Assembly: GCF_023065955.2 (NCBI RefSeq)
Contig: NW_026622997.1
Coordinates: 8,604,001 to 8,668,000 of the forward strand
Direction: 5' to 3'
Length of the DNA stretch: 64,000 bases
From: Ursus arctos
Taxonomy: Eukaryota; Chordata; Mammalia; Carnivora; Ursidae
Shown in pieces: positions 34,339 through 45,397 of the stretch (positions are counted from its first letter, which is position 1; every line of letters starts with the position of its first letter). Under the pieces are notes generated by a model. That model made no database searches. It was not told where the DNA came from and saw nothing but the letters and a program-made list of their open reading frames with translations. The position numbers and the translations under genes are program-made.

Positions 34339-34542
34339 AGGGCACCTGGGTGGCACAGTCAGTTAAGCATCCAACTCTTGGTTTGGGCTCAGGTCATGAT
34401 CTCAGGGTTGTGGGATCAAGCCCCACATTGGGCTCCACAGTCAGCGAGAAGTCTCCTTGGGATTCTTCTCTCTTCCTCTCCCTCTGCCCTTCCCCCATGC
34501 TCTCTCTCTCTGAAATCAATAAATAAATCTTTTTTTAAAAGG
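34339..34542 (+). mobile_element. CAN-SINE at the L1-B break, forward
   Basis: Head GGGCACCTGGGTGGCACAG, GCATCCAACTCTTGGTTTG, CAGGTCATGATCTCAGGGTT, AGTCTCCTTGGGATTC and an AATAAATAAATC-T7-AAAA tail. It lies exactly where forward L1 sequence stops and inverted L1 begins, and I find no target duplication. This suggests the SINE took part in, or predates, a rearrangement. Confidence 0.92.
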
Positions 34543-35690
34543 TAGATAATACTGTAATAAACATTGGGCTACATGTATCCCTTTGAATTAGTGCTTCTGT
34601 ATTTGGGGGTAAATATCCAGCAGTGTGATTACTGGATTGTATGGTAGTTCTCTTTTTAACTTTTTGAGGAACCTCCGTACTGTTTTCCACAGTGGCTGCA
34701 CCAGTTTGCATTCCCACCAACAGTGTAAGAGGGTTCCCCTTTCTCCACATCTTCGCCAACACCTGTAGTTTCTTTTGTTGTTGATTTTAGCCATTCTGAC
34801 AGATGTGAGGTGATATCTCTCTGCGGTGTTGATTTGCATTTCCCTGATGATCAATGATGTTGAACATCTTTTCATGTGGCTGTTGTCTTCTTTGGAGAAA
34901 TGTCTACTCATGTGCTCTGCCCATTTTTAATTAGATTATTTGGTTTTGGGGTGTTAAGTTTTATAAGTTCCTTATATATTTTGAATAATAACCCTTTACT
35001 GGATATGCCATTTGCAAATATCTTCTCCTATTCAGTAGGTTGCTTTTTAATTTTGTTGATTATTTCCTTCACTGTGCAGGAGTTTTTATTTTGATGTACT
35101 TCTAATAGTTTAATTTTGCTTTTATTTCCCTTGCCTCAGGAGACATATGTGAAAAATGTTGCTACAGCCAACGTCAGAGAAATTACTGCCTGTGCTCTCT
35201 TCAAAGATTTCTACGGTTTTAGGTTTCACATTTAGGTCCTTAATCTATTTTGAGTTTATTTTTATGTGTGGAGTAAGAAAGAAAGTGGTTCAGGTTTTTT
35301 CTTTTGCATGTAGCTGTCTGGTTTTCCCAACACCACTTGTTGAAGAGACTGTCTTTTTCCCATTGCCTATTCTTTCCTACTTTGTGGAAGATTAATTGAC
35401 CATATAATTTTGGGTTTATTTCTGGGTTTTCTGTTCTGTTCCATTAATCTATGTGTCCATTTTTGTGCCAGTACCATACTGTTTTGCTTACAATGGCTTT
35501 GTAGTATAACTTGAAGTCTGGAATTGTGATTCCTCCAGTTTTGTTTTTCTTTTTTCAAGATTCCTTTGGCTATGAGGGGTTTTTTGTAGTTTCATACACA
35601 TTTTAGGATTGTTTGTTCTAGTTCTGTGAAAAATGCTGTTGGTATTTTGACAGGGACAGCATGAAATCTGTAGATTCACAAGGCATAAAA
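34543..35690 (-). mobile_element. inverted LINE-1 ORF2 segment without 3' UTR
   Basis: Reverse ORF2 C-terminal half: TAGATAATACTGTAATAAAC at the start, CCGTACTGTTTTCCACAGTG, TTCCCACCAACAGTGTAAGA, TATGCCATTTGCAAATATC, up to TTTTGACAGGGACAGCATG (35645-35664). Minus frames at 34588-34911 and 35488-35679 are ORF2 pieces. It lacks the 3' UTR and tail expected if it were an independent reverse insertion, which points to an inversion. Confidence 0.85.
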
Positions 35691-35692
35691 AT

Positions 35693-35805
35693 TTTTAAAA
35701 ATTTAAGTGGATTTATATCAAAATTAAAAGCTTCTGCTCTTCAAAAGATACTGTTAGGAAAATGAACAAACCACAGACTAGAGAAAAGTACAATGGAATC
35801 TCCTT
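35693..35805 (+). mobile_element. short LINE-1 ORF2 fragment, forward
   Basis: GGATTTATATCAAAATTAAA, CTTCTGCTCTTCAAAAGATA and AATGAACAAACCACAGACTA are late ORF2 in forward sense, of an older type than L1-B. It may be the continuation of L1-A on the far side of L1-B. Confidence 0.7.
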
Positions 35806-36431
35806 CTTTGCTGTAGATATGTTCTTACACAAAGTTGCCATGAACACTGAACTAGCAAATGCTGAACTAGGGAGGATACGGGGTTAGGCTCCTGTGGGCC
35901 TGTGGTCAGATTACCATTCACCCATCAACACATAGCCTTGGTTTATGTTTGTTTCTGTTTAAAGAAACCTTACGTAATATACGTTGTTAATTTATTAACA
36001 TTGAACTCATGGCTGACAGCGCTATAACTCATGCCTGACCAGAACTAATCTAATACATGTACTTTCTCCAAAAGGCACGTCATCGCCTTCTTGCACTTTG
36101 GAACATGAGATAGCACTTCAGCACTCTGCTTGGAGGCCATTTTAAACAGTGAATCACCAACAGAAAGGTCCAAAATGTGAAAAGCATGCTACTGAATAGA
36201 CTGTGCAAAGGCTGTTTATAGCTTGAGAGTTGGAACAGATGACAGAGTATCACCTTGTTCACCCTCATTTGGCAAGATGCATGTCAGACAACTCGAATTT
36301 TTTGCCCCTCTGTACATGTCTGTAAATAACTGTGAAAGTGCCAGGAGTATTGATTTTGGAATTACAAATACATTGTAGAGAGCAGGCAACTGGCAAATAC
36401 GGAATCCGCAAATAATGCAGGTGGGCTGTGA
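35806..36431 (+). mobile_element. Tigger-type (TcMar) DNA transposon
   Basis: Characteristic segments in order: CTGAACTAGGGAGGATACGG (35861-35880), AAACCTTACGTAATATACG (35965-35983), TTGTTAATTTATTAACATTG just after, CATCGCCTTCTTGCACTTTG (36080-36099), ATCACCAACAGAAAGGTCC, GTATTGATTTTGGAATTAC and the terminal ACGGAATCCGCAAATAATGC. These agree with a non-autonomous Tigger element. No transposase frame is present. Strand is by my memory of the consensus. Confidence 0.7.
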
Positions 36432-36439
36432 GTGGAAAG

Positions 36440-37320
36440 GCTTGCTCTTGTCTGCACGCCATGCACTGCCACCAAAGGATTTTAAACGAGAGTAACGTGA
36501 TCCTTACTATAGAAAAAGCACTTTTCTCTAAATGTAAAGCATGGTTTGAAGAAGGGAAGACTGGAGACTGGCAGGGGATGCTGTACTGGGTGAGGGTGAG
36601 CGTGAGAGTGAACGAACTCAGCCAGGGCGGAGGTTTGAGGAGCTGGTCTGAGAGCCGTTAGAATCCCGGTGCCAGCGTTGGGTTGGGTGTGCATGGTGAG
36701 GGAGGAATTGAGGACAACTCCCAGGGTTCTGGCTTGGGCAAATGAGTGGGGTAGGGCCATGGATGAGAGCTCTAGTCTCTGAGTCAGAGATACTTGAGCT
36801 TAAATCCAAATTCCACCAACTCACTAGCTGTGTAGCCAACAGACATTCTCCTTCGCTTCTCTGAGCTTCAGTGTTTTCTTCTCTACATACAGATTCTATA
36901 TAATGGGAAAACTACATCCAGAGTTATTTTGAGATTTAAATAAGCACTGGTGTTGTCACTTAATTAGGGGAAATAGGGAAAACAGAAGCATGTGGGGTTG
37001 GGGGGAGAAGGAGAGGGGTCTCACTGGACACATAAATTGGACATGCCTGTGGGCATCCATGTACAAAAGCTATTTGATATGCTCCCAGGAAGCCAGGAGC
37101 GGAGAAGTTGGGAGAGTGACATAGACTTGGAAGTGAGTAGAAGGCAGGATGCTGCAAGAACCACAAAGAATGGGTAGTTCCAGCCTCAGAGGTCTGAAGA
37201 CAGAGGAAGAGGCTGGAAAGGAGATCAAGAAAGAGGAGGAGGAGGAAAACCAGGAATGCGTGGGATAGCGGAGGGCAGGGAAAGAGAGTCCCCAACAGGG
37301 AGTGAGTTCAGTTAGTGTTC
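36440..37320 (-). mobile_element. long L2 LINE segment, reverse, split by a MIR
   Basis: Reverse L2 blocks: GATTTTAAACGAGAGTAACG (36479-36498), GGAGGAATTGAGGACAACTC with CCAGGGTTCTGGCTTGGGC (36701-36740), then after the MIR AATTGGACATGCCTGTGGGC (37036-37055), TGATATGCTCCCAGGAAGCC, AGGAGATCAAGAAAGAGG and GGAAAACCAGGAATGCG. This is the longest old LINE piece in the window. The L2 5' pieces lie at higher coordinates. Confidence 0.7.
36765..36955 (+). mobile_element. MIR SINE nested in L2, forward
   Basis: CTAGTCTCTGAGTCAGAGA, GAGCTTAAATCCAAATTCC, CACTAGCTGTGTAGCCAACA, TTCGCTTCTCTGAGCTTCAG and TTATTTTGAGATTTAAATAA follow MIR from its tRNA-like part through the core. L2 sequence is on both sides, so the MIR inserted into the L2. 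Confidence 0.7.
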
Positions 37321-37339
37321 TGAAAGCATAAACTGAAAG

Positions 37340-37480
37340 TCATAAAACTTTTGAGCTGGAAGGGACCCGAGAGATCTTTTAACCTAATCCCCTTATCTCT
37401 TCTGATGAAGAGATCGAGATTCAAAGAGGTGTAGTGAGTTGCTTGAGGTCACACTATGATTTCATATCAGGATCCCTGAT
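37340..37480. mobile_element. ancient interspersed repeat, unassigned
   Basis: GAGCTGGAAGGGACCCGAGA, ACCTAATCCCCTTATCTC and GATTCAAAGAGGTGTAGTG are phrases shared by a common ancient mammalian repeat, but I cannot name the family with confidence. Confidence 0.4.
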
Positions 37481-38313
37481 GCCTAAGGAGTAATAAAACA
37501 TTTTTTCTAACAAATACTCTAAAATTCAAAATTGTTCCTATTCAGTCACACTGGACTTTTTCCCAATGTGATAAATTAGTGAGATTTTACTGATGTATCA
37601 GAACTGTTAACCTTCCCATGTACTAAGATGCCATATAGCCAATTTGTGCGATAGATCTTTAATCTATTTATTTTGTACACTTAACAAATTTTGCTCTAAA
37701 TAATAAGTTAAGAAACAATGAGTCATAACTTATCAAACTGTACATTTAAATTTTAATGTATGTAAAGTATACCTCAATAAATTTAGTTTTTAAAAACAGC
37801 AAATAAAAAGTTTAGCTATTTAAAGTAAAAAAGTAATCATTTGCTAAATTACTTTGTGTATAAAGATCCAAGGAATAGAAACATTTGAATATTTGAAATT
37901 TGATCCTTCTTACAGCCTTGAGGAAACTATTTACTCCTTATTCCATCTTGGTTGCCCTCACAATGAAATGAAAACAATGTCATCTTGCAAGACTGCTCAT
38001 GGTTAATTAATATGTGTGAAATTGTTGAACATAAATATTAAATACTTGATAAATACTGTCTGGAAAGTATTACTTAACTGAACTTATAAACATGAAGTTG
38101 CATTTTTAGCCAACTTGGAATTAGAAATTATAGCCCATTTGAAAATATATACAAATATATGCATGCATATATACATCAAAAGAAAAAGAAAACTAAAATT
38201 GTTAAAGAGCAAAGTGGAAGAATATCCCCTTCATATAAGACTGAGTATTTGGGTTAATCAATATAACAAAAAATTTAGAAATCCAGGAGTACACAATGAT
38301 AGAATATTGCTAT
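37481..38313. other. AT-rich stretch; possible L1M 3' end at 37640-37802
   Basis: TGTACATTTAAATTTTAATG, then TGTAAAGTATACCTCAATAA with ATTTAGTTTTTAAAAA resembles a common L1M terminus. The remainder is AT-rich with no supported feature. Confidence 0.35.
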
Positions 38314-38326
38314 AATCAAGGTTTCT

Positions 38327-38493
38327 TTTTTTCGTTTTTTGTTTTTTTTTATAATAATATTTTTTATTATATTATGTTAGTCACCATACAGTATATCCCT
38401 GGTTTTTGATGTAAAGTTCGATGATTCATTAGTTGCATATAACACCCAGTGCACCATGCAATACATGCCCTCCTTACTACCCATCACCAGCTT
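38327..38493 (-). mobile_element. very short LINE-1 3' end, reverse
   Basis: T-rich tail, then ATTATGTTAGTCACCATACA, CCTGGTTTTTGATGTAAAG, GATTCATTAGTTGCATATAA, CACCCAGTGCACCATGC, ending at ACCCATCACCAG. Target duplication AATCAAGGTTTCTT upstream and AATCAAGTTTTCTT (38495-38508). Only about 150 bases of 3' UTR were copied. The type matches young carnivore L1s. Confidence 0.93.
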
Positions 38494-38499
38494 AAATCA

Positions 38500-38590
38500 A
38501 GTTTTCTTAATCTCAGCACTATTGAGATTTAGAATGGCTGGATAGTTCTTTGCTGTTGGGAGGGGAGGATCTTCTATGAGAACAACTTGA
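38500..38590 (-). mobile_element. MER5A-type hAT fragment
   Basis: TTTTCTTAATCTCAGCACTA, TTGAGATTTAGAATGGCTGG, ATAGTTCTTTGCTGTTGGG follows a MER5A end in order. The L1 fragment next to it inserted at the edge of this element. Confidence 0.6.
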
Positions 38591-39140
38591 GCACCATTCC
38601 TGCAATAGCACTTCTATGTACAAGTGGGCCGCTTTTAAATGCACTGAGGATTCAGGTCCACAGATGGAGGTAGGTTTTGTGTTCCAAACTGTCATTTCCC
38701 ATTGGTTGGGCAGATACAGCAGCCTCCACATGCTTGGATGCTCCTACTTCTCACTCCCAGGCAGAAGTAAAGGCACAACAGGGGCTGTCTGCATGACACC
38801 TGGAGGAGCTGGGGTTACAGGCAAGTCTTGTATGCTCACAGCATTGCCCAGATCCCCCCAGGACTCATGACTCACCTCCCTACACTCTGCAGCTAGGGCA
38901 TCCTTTTGGTTTTTCCTTAGTTCTCCAAAATAATTATCTAAAAAGTTTCCTTTATCATTAATTATGTCATAAACATGTTGATATTTTGTACAACCAAACA
39001 AAAATAGAAAAGATCTTTGAGTTTTCTATTTTCATACATTAGAACTTGAAAACAAGACTAGAAGAAAGAATGCAGAAACACATAAAGAAAGTGATGTCTT
39101 AAAGTTGGGAGGGGTCTTAAAGCTGAGCTCCCAGCAGTCA
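38591..39140. other. unique non-coding stretch
   Basis: Frames of 70-85 codons on both strands at 38.5-39.0 kb carry no known domain. No repeat is assigned. Confidence 0.4.
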
Positions 39141-39271
39141 TACTGCCACATTCCAAGGTCTCGGTTGCCACAGGTGGCTAATGGCTGCCATATTGGATAG
39201 TGCAGACATGGAACATTTCTGTCACCATGGAAATTCTAGCAGACGGCACTGTCTCAGACAGTACCTACTTC
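39141..39271. mobile_element. ancient DNA-transposon-like fragment
   Basis: ACAGGTGGCTAATGGCTGCC, ATATTGGATAGTGCAGACA and GAACATTTCTGTCACCATGG form a phrase order seen in an old mammalian DNA-transposon repeat. The family name is uncertain. Confidence 0.4.
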
Positions 39272-39274
39272 ACA

Positions 39275-39415
39275 GGACTTATTTTATAGATGAATAACTA
39301 AGTCCTAGAAGTTGTATAAAATAATCCAGCTAAGAGAAACAGCAAGCTTGCGGCAGAACCAAGACTGAAAACCTGACCACTTAATTCTACTCCTGAGCTC
39401 TTTCTCCCACACACT
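39275..39415 (-). mobile_element. MIR SINE, reverse
   Basis: TTATTTTATAGATGAATAAC, CTAAGTCCTAGAAGTTG, AATAATCCAGCTAAGAGAAA and GCGGCAGAACCAAGACTGAA keep the reverse MIR order at high divergence. Confidence 0.55.
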
Positions 39416-39471
39416 GCCTCACAATAGGTCCAAGCTTGGAACATCACAGGGAGTTCTGGCCATTGTAGCTT

Positions 39472-39512
39472 AAAAAAATATATAAAAATATATACACACA
39501 CATACATACATA
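39472..39512. repeat. TA/CA-rich simple repeat
   Basis: A-run followed by TATA and CACA/CATA units at the head of the neighbouring L1 fragment. Confidence 0.8.
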
Positions 39513-39513
39513 C

Positions 39514-40147
39514 GTGATGGAATATTACACAGCCATAAAAAGGATAAGATAGTGACATCTGAGACAACATGGATGGACCTAGAAGGTATTATGCTAAATG
39601 AAATCCAATCCAGTCAGACTGAGAGATGAGCACTGAGCAATGTACAGAATTCCTGAATCACTATGTTGTATACCTGAAGCTAATATGACACTGTGGTTAA
39701 CGATACTGGAATTTGACAAAAGAAGAAATAAAAAGAAAGAAATCATACTGAGAAAGACAAATACCATGTAATTTCACTCAAAAGTCAACTCTTAAAAAAT
39801 CCAAAAAACAAAAGACAAATGAAAAAACAAACCAAAAAGCAAAACTAAACCTATAGATACAGAACAAACTGACGACTGCCAGAGAAGAGAAGGTAGGGGT
39901 TTGGGTAGAATAGGTGAAGGGCAGTGGGAGATACAGAATTCCAGTTATGGAATGAATAAATCACGAGAAAAAAAGGCACAACATAAGGAATATAGTTAAT
40001 GATATTGCAATAGCAATGTATGTAGACAGATGGCAGCTACATTAGTGGTGAACACGGCACAACGTATAAAGTTGTTGAATCTCTATGCTGTGCACCTGAA
40101 ACTAATGTAACATTGTGCATCAACTATACTCAAATTTTTTAAAATGG
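39514..40147 (+). mobile_element. two stacked LINE-1 3' ends, forward
   Basis: Two L1 termini follow one another: GTTGTATACCTGAAGCTAAT (39664-39683) with an A-rich end near 39738, then a second 3' UTR ending GCTGTGCACCTGAAACTAAT (40087-40106) and CATCAACTATACTCAAATT. The first lacks part of its middle. Either one L1 3' end inserted into another, or the terminus was duplicated. Confidence 0.75.
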
Positions 40148-40362
40148 GTGTCAGAGGCAGGGAAAACCATTTCAAATAATTAAGAGGATGGACCAAATGT
40201 AAATAAAATTTGAGTCAAATTCAATAACCATATGTTACATGCCTGTCATGTACTAGGAACTTGGCTCTGGATACAATCCCTGTCCTAGCTGGGGGTACAG
40301 ACTGCAAACCATTTACTTTCCTTACCATGTAGCCAGAACAAAGATAAAGATAAACAGAGGAT
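40148..40362. other. flank with possible reverse L2 end
   Basis: TGCCTGTCATGTACTAGGAA, CTTGGCTCTGGATACAATCC and CTGTCCTAGCTGGGGGTACA (40240-40305) resemble a reverse L2 terminus. It forms the left flank of the ERV. Confidence 0.4.
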
Positions 40363-40840
40363 TGTTTTAAAATATAAGCTTTATTATTATTAAGAGCAAG
40401 GCCAACAGATCAGGAGACAACTGATATTTAAAAGGAAGCTTATTAGAATCACAGAACTCAAAAGAAGGGGGCATGCCACACCACAGGGGGTCACACAGGG
40501 AAGCCCTGGGGTTGGTCAGGAGGCAGAGGGAGAGGGGGAAACTGGTAAGAGCCCTTATTGGGGTTTCCATGAGAAGAAATGGATGAAATAGGGTAAGCAG
40601 GTTCAGGATTGAATGATTTCGCAGGCCCTGGGGCATAGGGACTATCTGGTATCTGTCTAGTTGTCTGGTACCTTGTTCTGAGGTGATTAGGGTCAGTAGC
40701 TAGTTGCCTAGAATGTGAGAGCCTGATAAAGCAGGTGGGGCTGCGTGTAGGTTGGTTTGGATTTGAAAGGTGTGCTTCTGGGATGGGTTGTTTTTTATCG
40801 CTAAAAATTGGCTAACCCTGGGAAGAGACAGTCACTTCAG
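40363..40840 (-). mobile_element. ERVL-like LTR, 3' copy, reverse
   Basis: Related in sequence to 52311-52545. Shared blocks are AAGGCCAACAGATC, the GGAGA-GAT region, a GCACACCA-type block, a GGGGGAAACTGG/GGGGGAACTGTGG pair, and GGTTTCCATG. In minus sense the shared 3' end reads TATATTTTAAAACA, which would give a canonical CA terminus at 40363. An AATAAG word in the R-like region may be the decayed poly-A signal. The 5' boundary near 40840 is a guess. Divergence between the two LTRs, roughly 30 percent by eye, implies an old element. Confidence 0.6.
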
Positions 40841-41305
40841 GGTCAGCAAGTCCTCAGATATCAAAGCATCAGAATAGAGAAAATAAAATATGTGGTTAAT
40901 ACAGTTGGCTTTGTGATGCTTTGACATCATATGAGGCCTTGGTGGAAGGTAGGAGAAGAGAGCAGGTGCAGGCACTAGGGAGTGGGCAGTCCTCTCTTCA
41001 AGGGGTCAAGGAGTTGATTAATACGAGGCAGGTGACTGCTGGGGAGAACAATGATCTCTGCTAAATTTAGAATGACACTATCAATAGTAACTCTATCAGA
41101 TTACCCTTTACTATGGGAGAATAGGGTGTACATTTTGGCAGGGAGCGAGAAATACACCAGGATCATGGGCTAAGCAGAAAGTAGGTCAAGAAATATAATG
41201 GAATCCCTAATATCAAAGGAAGAAAGGCAATTAAATGTCCTGCGTCCAAATTGTGAGCACCTTAAGAGAGGCAATCCATAGGCATTGCTGGGATGGAGGG
41301 GTTTC
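40841..41305 (-). mobile_element. ERV 3' internal remnant, reverse
   Basis: Unassigned non-coding sequence between the 3' LTR and the reverse L1. By position it is the last internal part of the provirus. I see no frame or motif in it. Confidence 0.35.
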
Positions 41306-43314
41306 CCCCCCCCAGTTTTATTAAGAAATAATTTACATACATGACTGTTTAAGTTTGAGGTGTATGGTATGATGGTTTGATTTACATATATCGTGAAATG
41401 ACTACCACAGTAGGTTTACCCAACACCCATCTTCTCATACAGATACAATATGAAGAAAAGGAAGAGGAAAAGAGAAAGGAAAAAAAATCTGCTTGTGATG
41501 GGAACTCTTAGGATTAACTCTTAACGACTTTCTTAGCATACAGCAGTGTTAGCTACCGTCATCACGTTGTACATTACATCCCTAGTACTTATTTATCTCC
41601 TACCTGGAACTTTGTACCTTTTGACCACCTTCCTCCAATTCCCCATCCCCACATCTGCCTCTGGTAACCTCAAAACTGAGTTCTTTTTTCTATGAGTGTG
41701 GTGTTTGTTTTAGATTCCACATATAAGTGAGATCATACAGTATTTGACTTTCTCTGACATTTTTTACTTAGCAAAATGCCTTCAAGTTCCATTCATGTTG
41801 TCACAAATGGTAGAATTTCCTCATCTTTATGGTTGAATAATAGTCCATTGTATATATATACCACAACTTCTCCATCCATTCATCTATTGATGGATACTTA
41901 AGTTGTTTACATGTCTTGTCTATTTTAAATAATGCTTCAATGAACATGGGGGTGCAGATATCTTCTCAAGTTACTGTTTTGTGTCCTTTAGACATATTCT
42001 CGGAGTGGAATTGCTGGATCACATGGTAGTTCTATTTTTAATTTTTTGAGTATCCTCCATAGTGTTTTCCATAATCTCTGCGCAAATTTATAATCCCACC
42101 AACAGGACAGGCACAAGGGTTCCCCTTTCTCCAATCCATTTGTTATCTCTTGTCTTTCTGATAATGGCCATTCTCATAGGCATGAAATGATATCTCACAG
42201 TGGTTTTAATTTGCATTTCCCTCATCAGTGTTGTTGAGGATCTTTTCATATATCTGTTGAACCTTCCTATATCATGTTTAGAGAAATGTCTACTCAGGTC
42301 CTTTGCCCATTTTTTAATTGGGGTATTTGGTTTTTTGCTATTGAGTTGTCTGAGTTCTTTATACGTTTTGGATATTAGCCCCTTATCAGATATAGGGCTT
42401 GTAAATATTTTTTCTCGTCCATAGATTTTCTTTTTACTTTGTTGATGGTTTATTTTGCTGTGCAAAATTTTTTAGTTTGATGAGGCTTGCCTGTTTATTT
42501 TTTATTTTGTTGCTTTTGCTGTAAGTGTCATATCCAAACAATCATTTTCAAAACTCATGTCAAGGAGATTTATTCCTACATTTTCTTCTAGTAGTTTTAT
42601 GTCTTCAGGTCTTAAATTTAAGTTTTTAATCCATTAGAGTAAATTTTTGTAAGTGGTGTAAGATATGGGTCCAGTTTCATTCTACATATTCAACTATTCC
42701 AGGACCATTCATTGAAGCTACTGTCTTTTCTCCATTGAGTATTCTTTTCTACCTTGTCAAATATTAGTTGACTATACATGCTTGGGTTTATTTCCAGGCT
42801 TTTGATTCTGTCCTATTGCTCTACTTATCTGTTTTTATGCCAGTACTATACTGTTTGGATGACTATAGCTTTATGGTATAGCTTGAAATCAGAAAGAATC
42901 ATACCCCCTGCTTTATTCTTCTTTCTCAGGATTTCTTTGGCTATTCAGGATCTTTTATGGTTCCACATAAATTTTAAGAGTTTTAGGTTTTGCTTTTTTT
43001 TTTTTTTTTTTTTTTTTACTTTTGTAAAAAATGCCATTGGAATCTTGACAAACATTACATTGAATCCATAGATGGCTTTTGGTAGTATTCACATTTTAAC
43101 AATATTAATGCTTCTGATCCTTGAACACAGGATACCTTTCCGTTTATTTGTGTCTTTTATTTTTTTCATCAGTGTCTTGCAGTTTTCAGAGTAGAGATCT
43201 TTCACCTTCTTAGATAATTTATTTCTAAGTATTTTATTGTTTTTGACACTGTTACATATGGGATTAATTTCTTTATTTCTTTTTCAGAAAATTCATGGTT
43301 AGTGTAAAGAAATG

Positions 43315-43851
43315 CTACTGATTTTTGTATGTTAATTTCAATCTGGCGACTTTACTGAATTCATTGGTTAGATATAACAATATTTTTGTTGAGTCTTCAG
43401 AATTTTCTATGTATAAAATCGTGTCATCTATAAATAGAGACAATTTCACTTCTTTCTTTCCAATTCTGATATCATTTATGTATTTTTCTTGCCTGATTGC
43501 CCTAGCTATGACTTCTAGTACTATGTTGAATAGGAGCAGTGAGAGTGGGCACTCTTGTCTTATCCCTAATCTTAGAGGAAAAAATTTAATCTTTTCACCA
43601 TTGAATATGATGTTAGCTATGAGCTTGTCATACATGGTCTTTATTATGTTGAGATACGTTCTTTCTATGCCTAATTTGTTAAGAGTTTTTATCATGAATG
43701 GATATTGCATTTTGTCAAATGCTTTTACTGTGCCTATCGAGATATTCACACGATTCTTTTCTTTCATTCTATTGATGTCATGTATCATATTGATTGATTT
43801 GCATATGTTGAACCATCCTTGCATTCCAGGGATAAACCCCCACTTGATCAT
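43315..43851 (-). pseudogene. LINE-1 ORF2 reverse-transcriptase domain fragment
   Basis: A 178-codon open piece of the L1 reverse transcriptase, which primes cDNA synthesis on nicked target DNA. Visible are [11 protein letters not shown] (N-terminal), a TVKAFDKMQ block carrying the first catalytic Asp, and FIDDTILY at about residue 138, the FADD-type catalytic box with I in place of A. The surrounding ORF2 is broken on both sides, so no active enzyme is expected. A 189-codon plus frame over the same bases is its antisense shadow. Confidence 0.88.
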
Positions 43852-44696
43852 GGTGAATGATCTTTTTAATGTGCTGCTAAATCCAGTTTGCTAGTATTTT
43901 ATTGAGAATTTTTGCTTCCATATTAATCAGAGTTATTGGCCTACAGTTTTCTTTCACAGTTTTGGTATCAGGATAATGCTGGCTTTGTAAAATGGAGTTT
44001 GGGAGAGTTTCACATCTTCAATTTTTTGGAAGAGTTTGAGAAAGATTGGTGTTAATTCTTTTTTAAATATTTGGTAAAATTCATCAGTAAAGTCATCCTG
44101 GGCTCGCTGGGAAATGTTTTATTACTACCGTAAGCTTCTTACTGGTAATTGGTCTCTTCAGATTTTGTAATTCTTCCTGATTCAGTCTTGGTAGTTTGTA
44201 TGTTTCTAGGAATTTATCTACTTCCTCTAGGTTGTCTGATTTGTTGGCATACAGTTGTTCATAGTAGCCTCTTATGATCCTTTGATTTTCTGTGTTATCG
44301 GTTTTAATGTATCCTTTTTCATTTATAATTTTGTTGATTTGGGTCCTTTTTCTTTTTTCCTTAGCAAGTCTAGCTAAGGGTTTGTCAATTTTGTGTATCT
44401 TTTCAAGGAACCAACTCTGAGTTTGGTTGATTTTTTTCTATTGTTTTTCTGTTCTCTATTTCATTTATTTCTGCTCTAATTTTTATTATTTCCTTTCTTC
44501 TGCTAACTTTAGGCTCAGTTCTTATTTTTCTAGTCCCTTAAGGTGTAGAGTTAGGTTGTTGATTTGGGATCTTTCTTGCTTCTCAATGTAGGTGTTTATT
44601 GTTCTGAACTTCCCTCTTAAAACGGCTTTTGCTGCATTCCACAAGTTATAGTATGTTGTGTTTCCATTTTCATTTGTCTTAAGAAACTTTATTTCT

Positions 44697-44858
44697 GGGG
44701 CACCTGGGTGGCTCAGATAGTTAAGCATCTGCTCTCAGCTCAGGTTGTGATCTCCAGTTCCTGGGATCAAGCCCTACTTTGGGCTCCTGGCTCAGCAGGG
44801 AGTCTGCTTCTCCCTCTGCCTCTCCCGCCGCTCCTGCTCTGTCTCTCTCTCTCTCATA

Positions 44859-44894
<36 letters not shown>

Positions 44895-44906
44895 AACTTT
44901 TTTTTT
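44697..44906 (+). mobile_element. CAN-SINE in L1-E, forward
   Basis: GGGGCACCTGGGTGGCTCAG head, TCAGCTCAGGTTGTGATCTC, AGGGAGTCTGCTTCTCCCTC, ATAAATAAATAAATAAATAA tail (ten or so AAAT units). Target duplication AAGAAACTTTATTTC (44681-44695) and AAGGAACTTTTTATTTC (44907-44923). Confidence 0.95.
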
Positions 44907-45353
44907 AAGGAACTTTTTATTTCCCTTTTAATTTCTTCTATGATCCACTGGTTATTCAGGAGAGGGTTATTTAATTTCCATGTATTTGTGAATTTTCCAG
45001 TTTTCCTCTTGGTGTTGATTTCTAGTTTCATGCTATTATGGTCAGAGGAGATATCTGGTATGATTTCAGTCTTTTCGCCTTTGCTAAAACTTGTTTTGTG
45101 GCCTAACATATGGTCTATCCTAGAAATTCTCCTTGAGCACTTGAGAAGGATGTGTATTCTGCTGTGGTTGGATAGAATGTTCTGTACATGTCTATTAGGT
45201 CCATATGGTCTATAATGTTTTTCAAATTCACTGTTTCCTTATTGATTCTCTATCTGGATAATCCATCCATTGTTGAGAGTGAGGCATTAAAGTCCCAAAC
45301 TATTATTATATTACTGTTTATTTCTCCCTCTAGTTCTGTCAGTTTTTCCTTTA

Positions 45354-45397
45354 TATATTTATAAATATATAAAATTTAAAATATATTTATAAATATA
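45354..45397. repeat. A/T inverted repeat (17-bp arms)
   Basis: Arms TATATTTATAAATATAT (45354-45370) and ATATATTTATAAATATA (45381-45397) pair perfectly around a 10-base AAAATTTAAA loop. Further TATAATTTT repeats extend to 45440. It could form a cruciform. Confidence 0.9.

Noticed and set aside
43325..43894. 189-codon plus frame
   Set aside because: It is the antisense of the L1 reverse-transcriptase frame on the minus strand and has no identity of its own.
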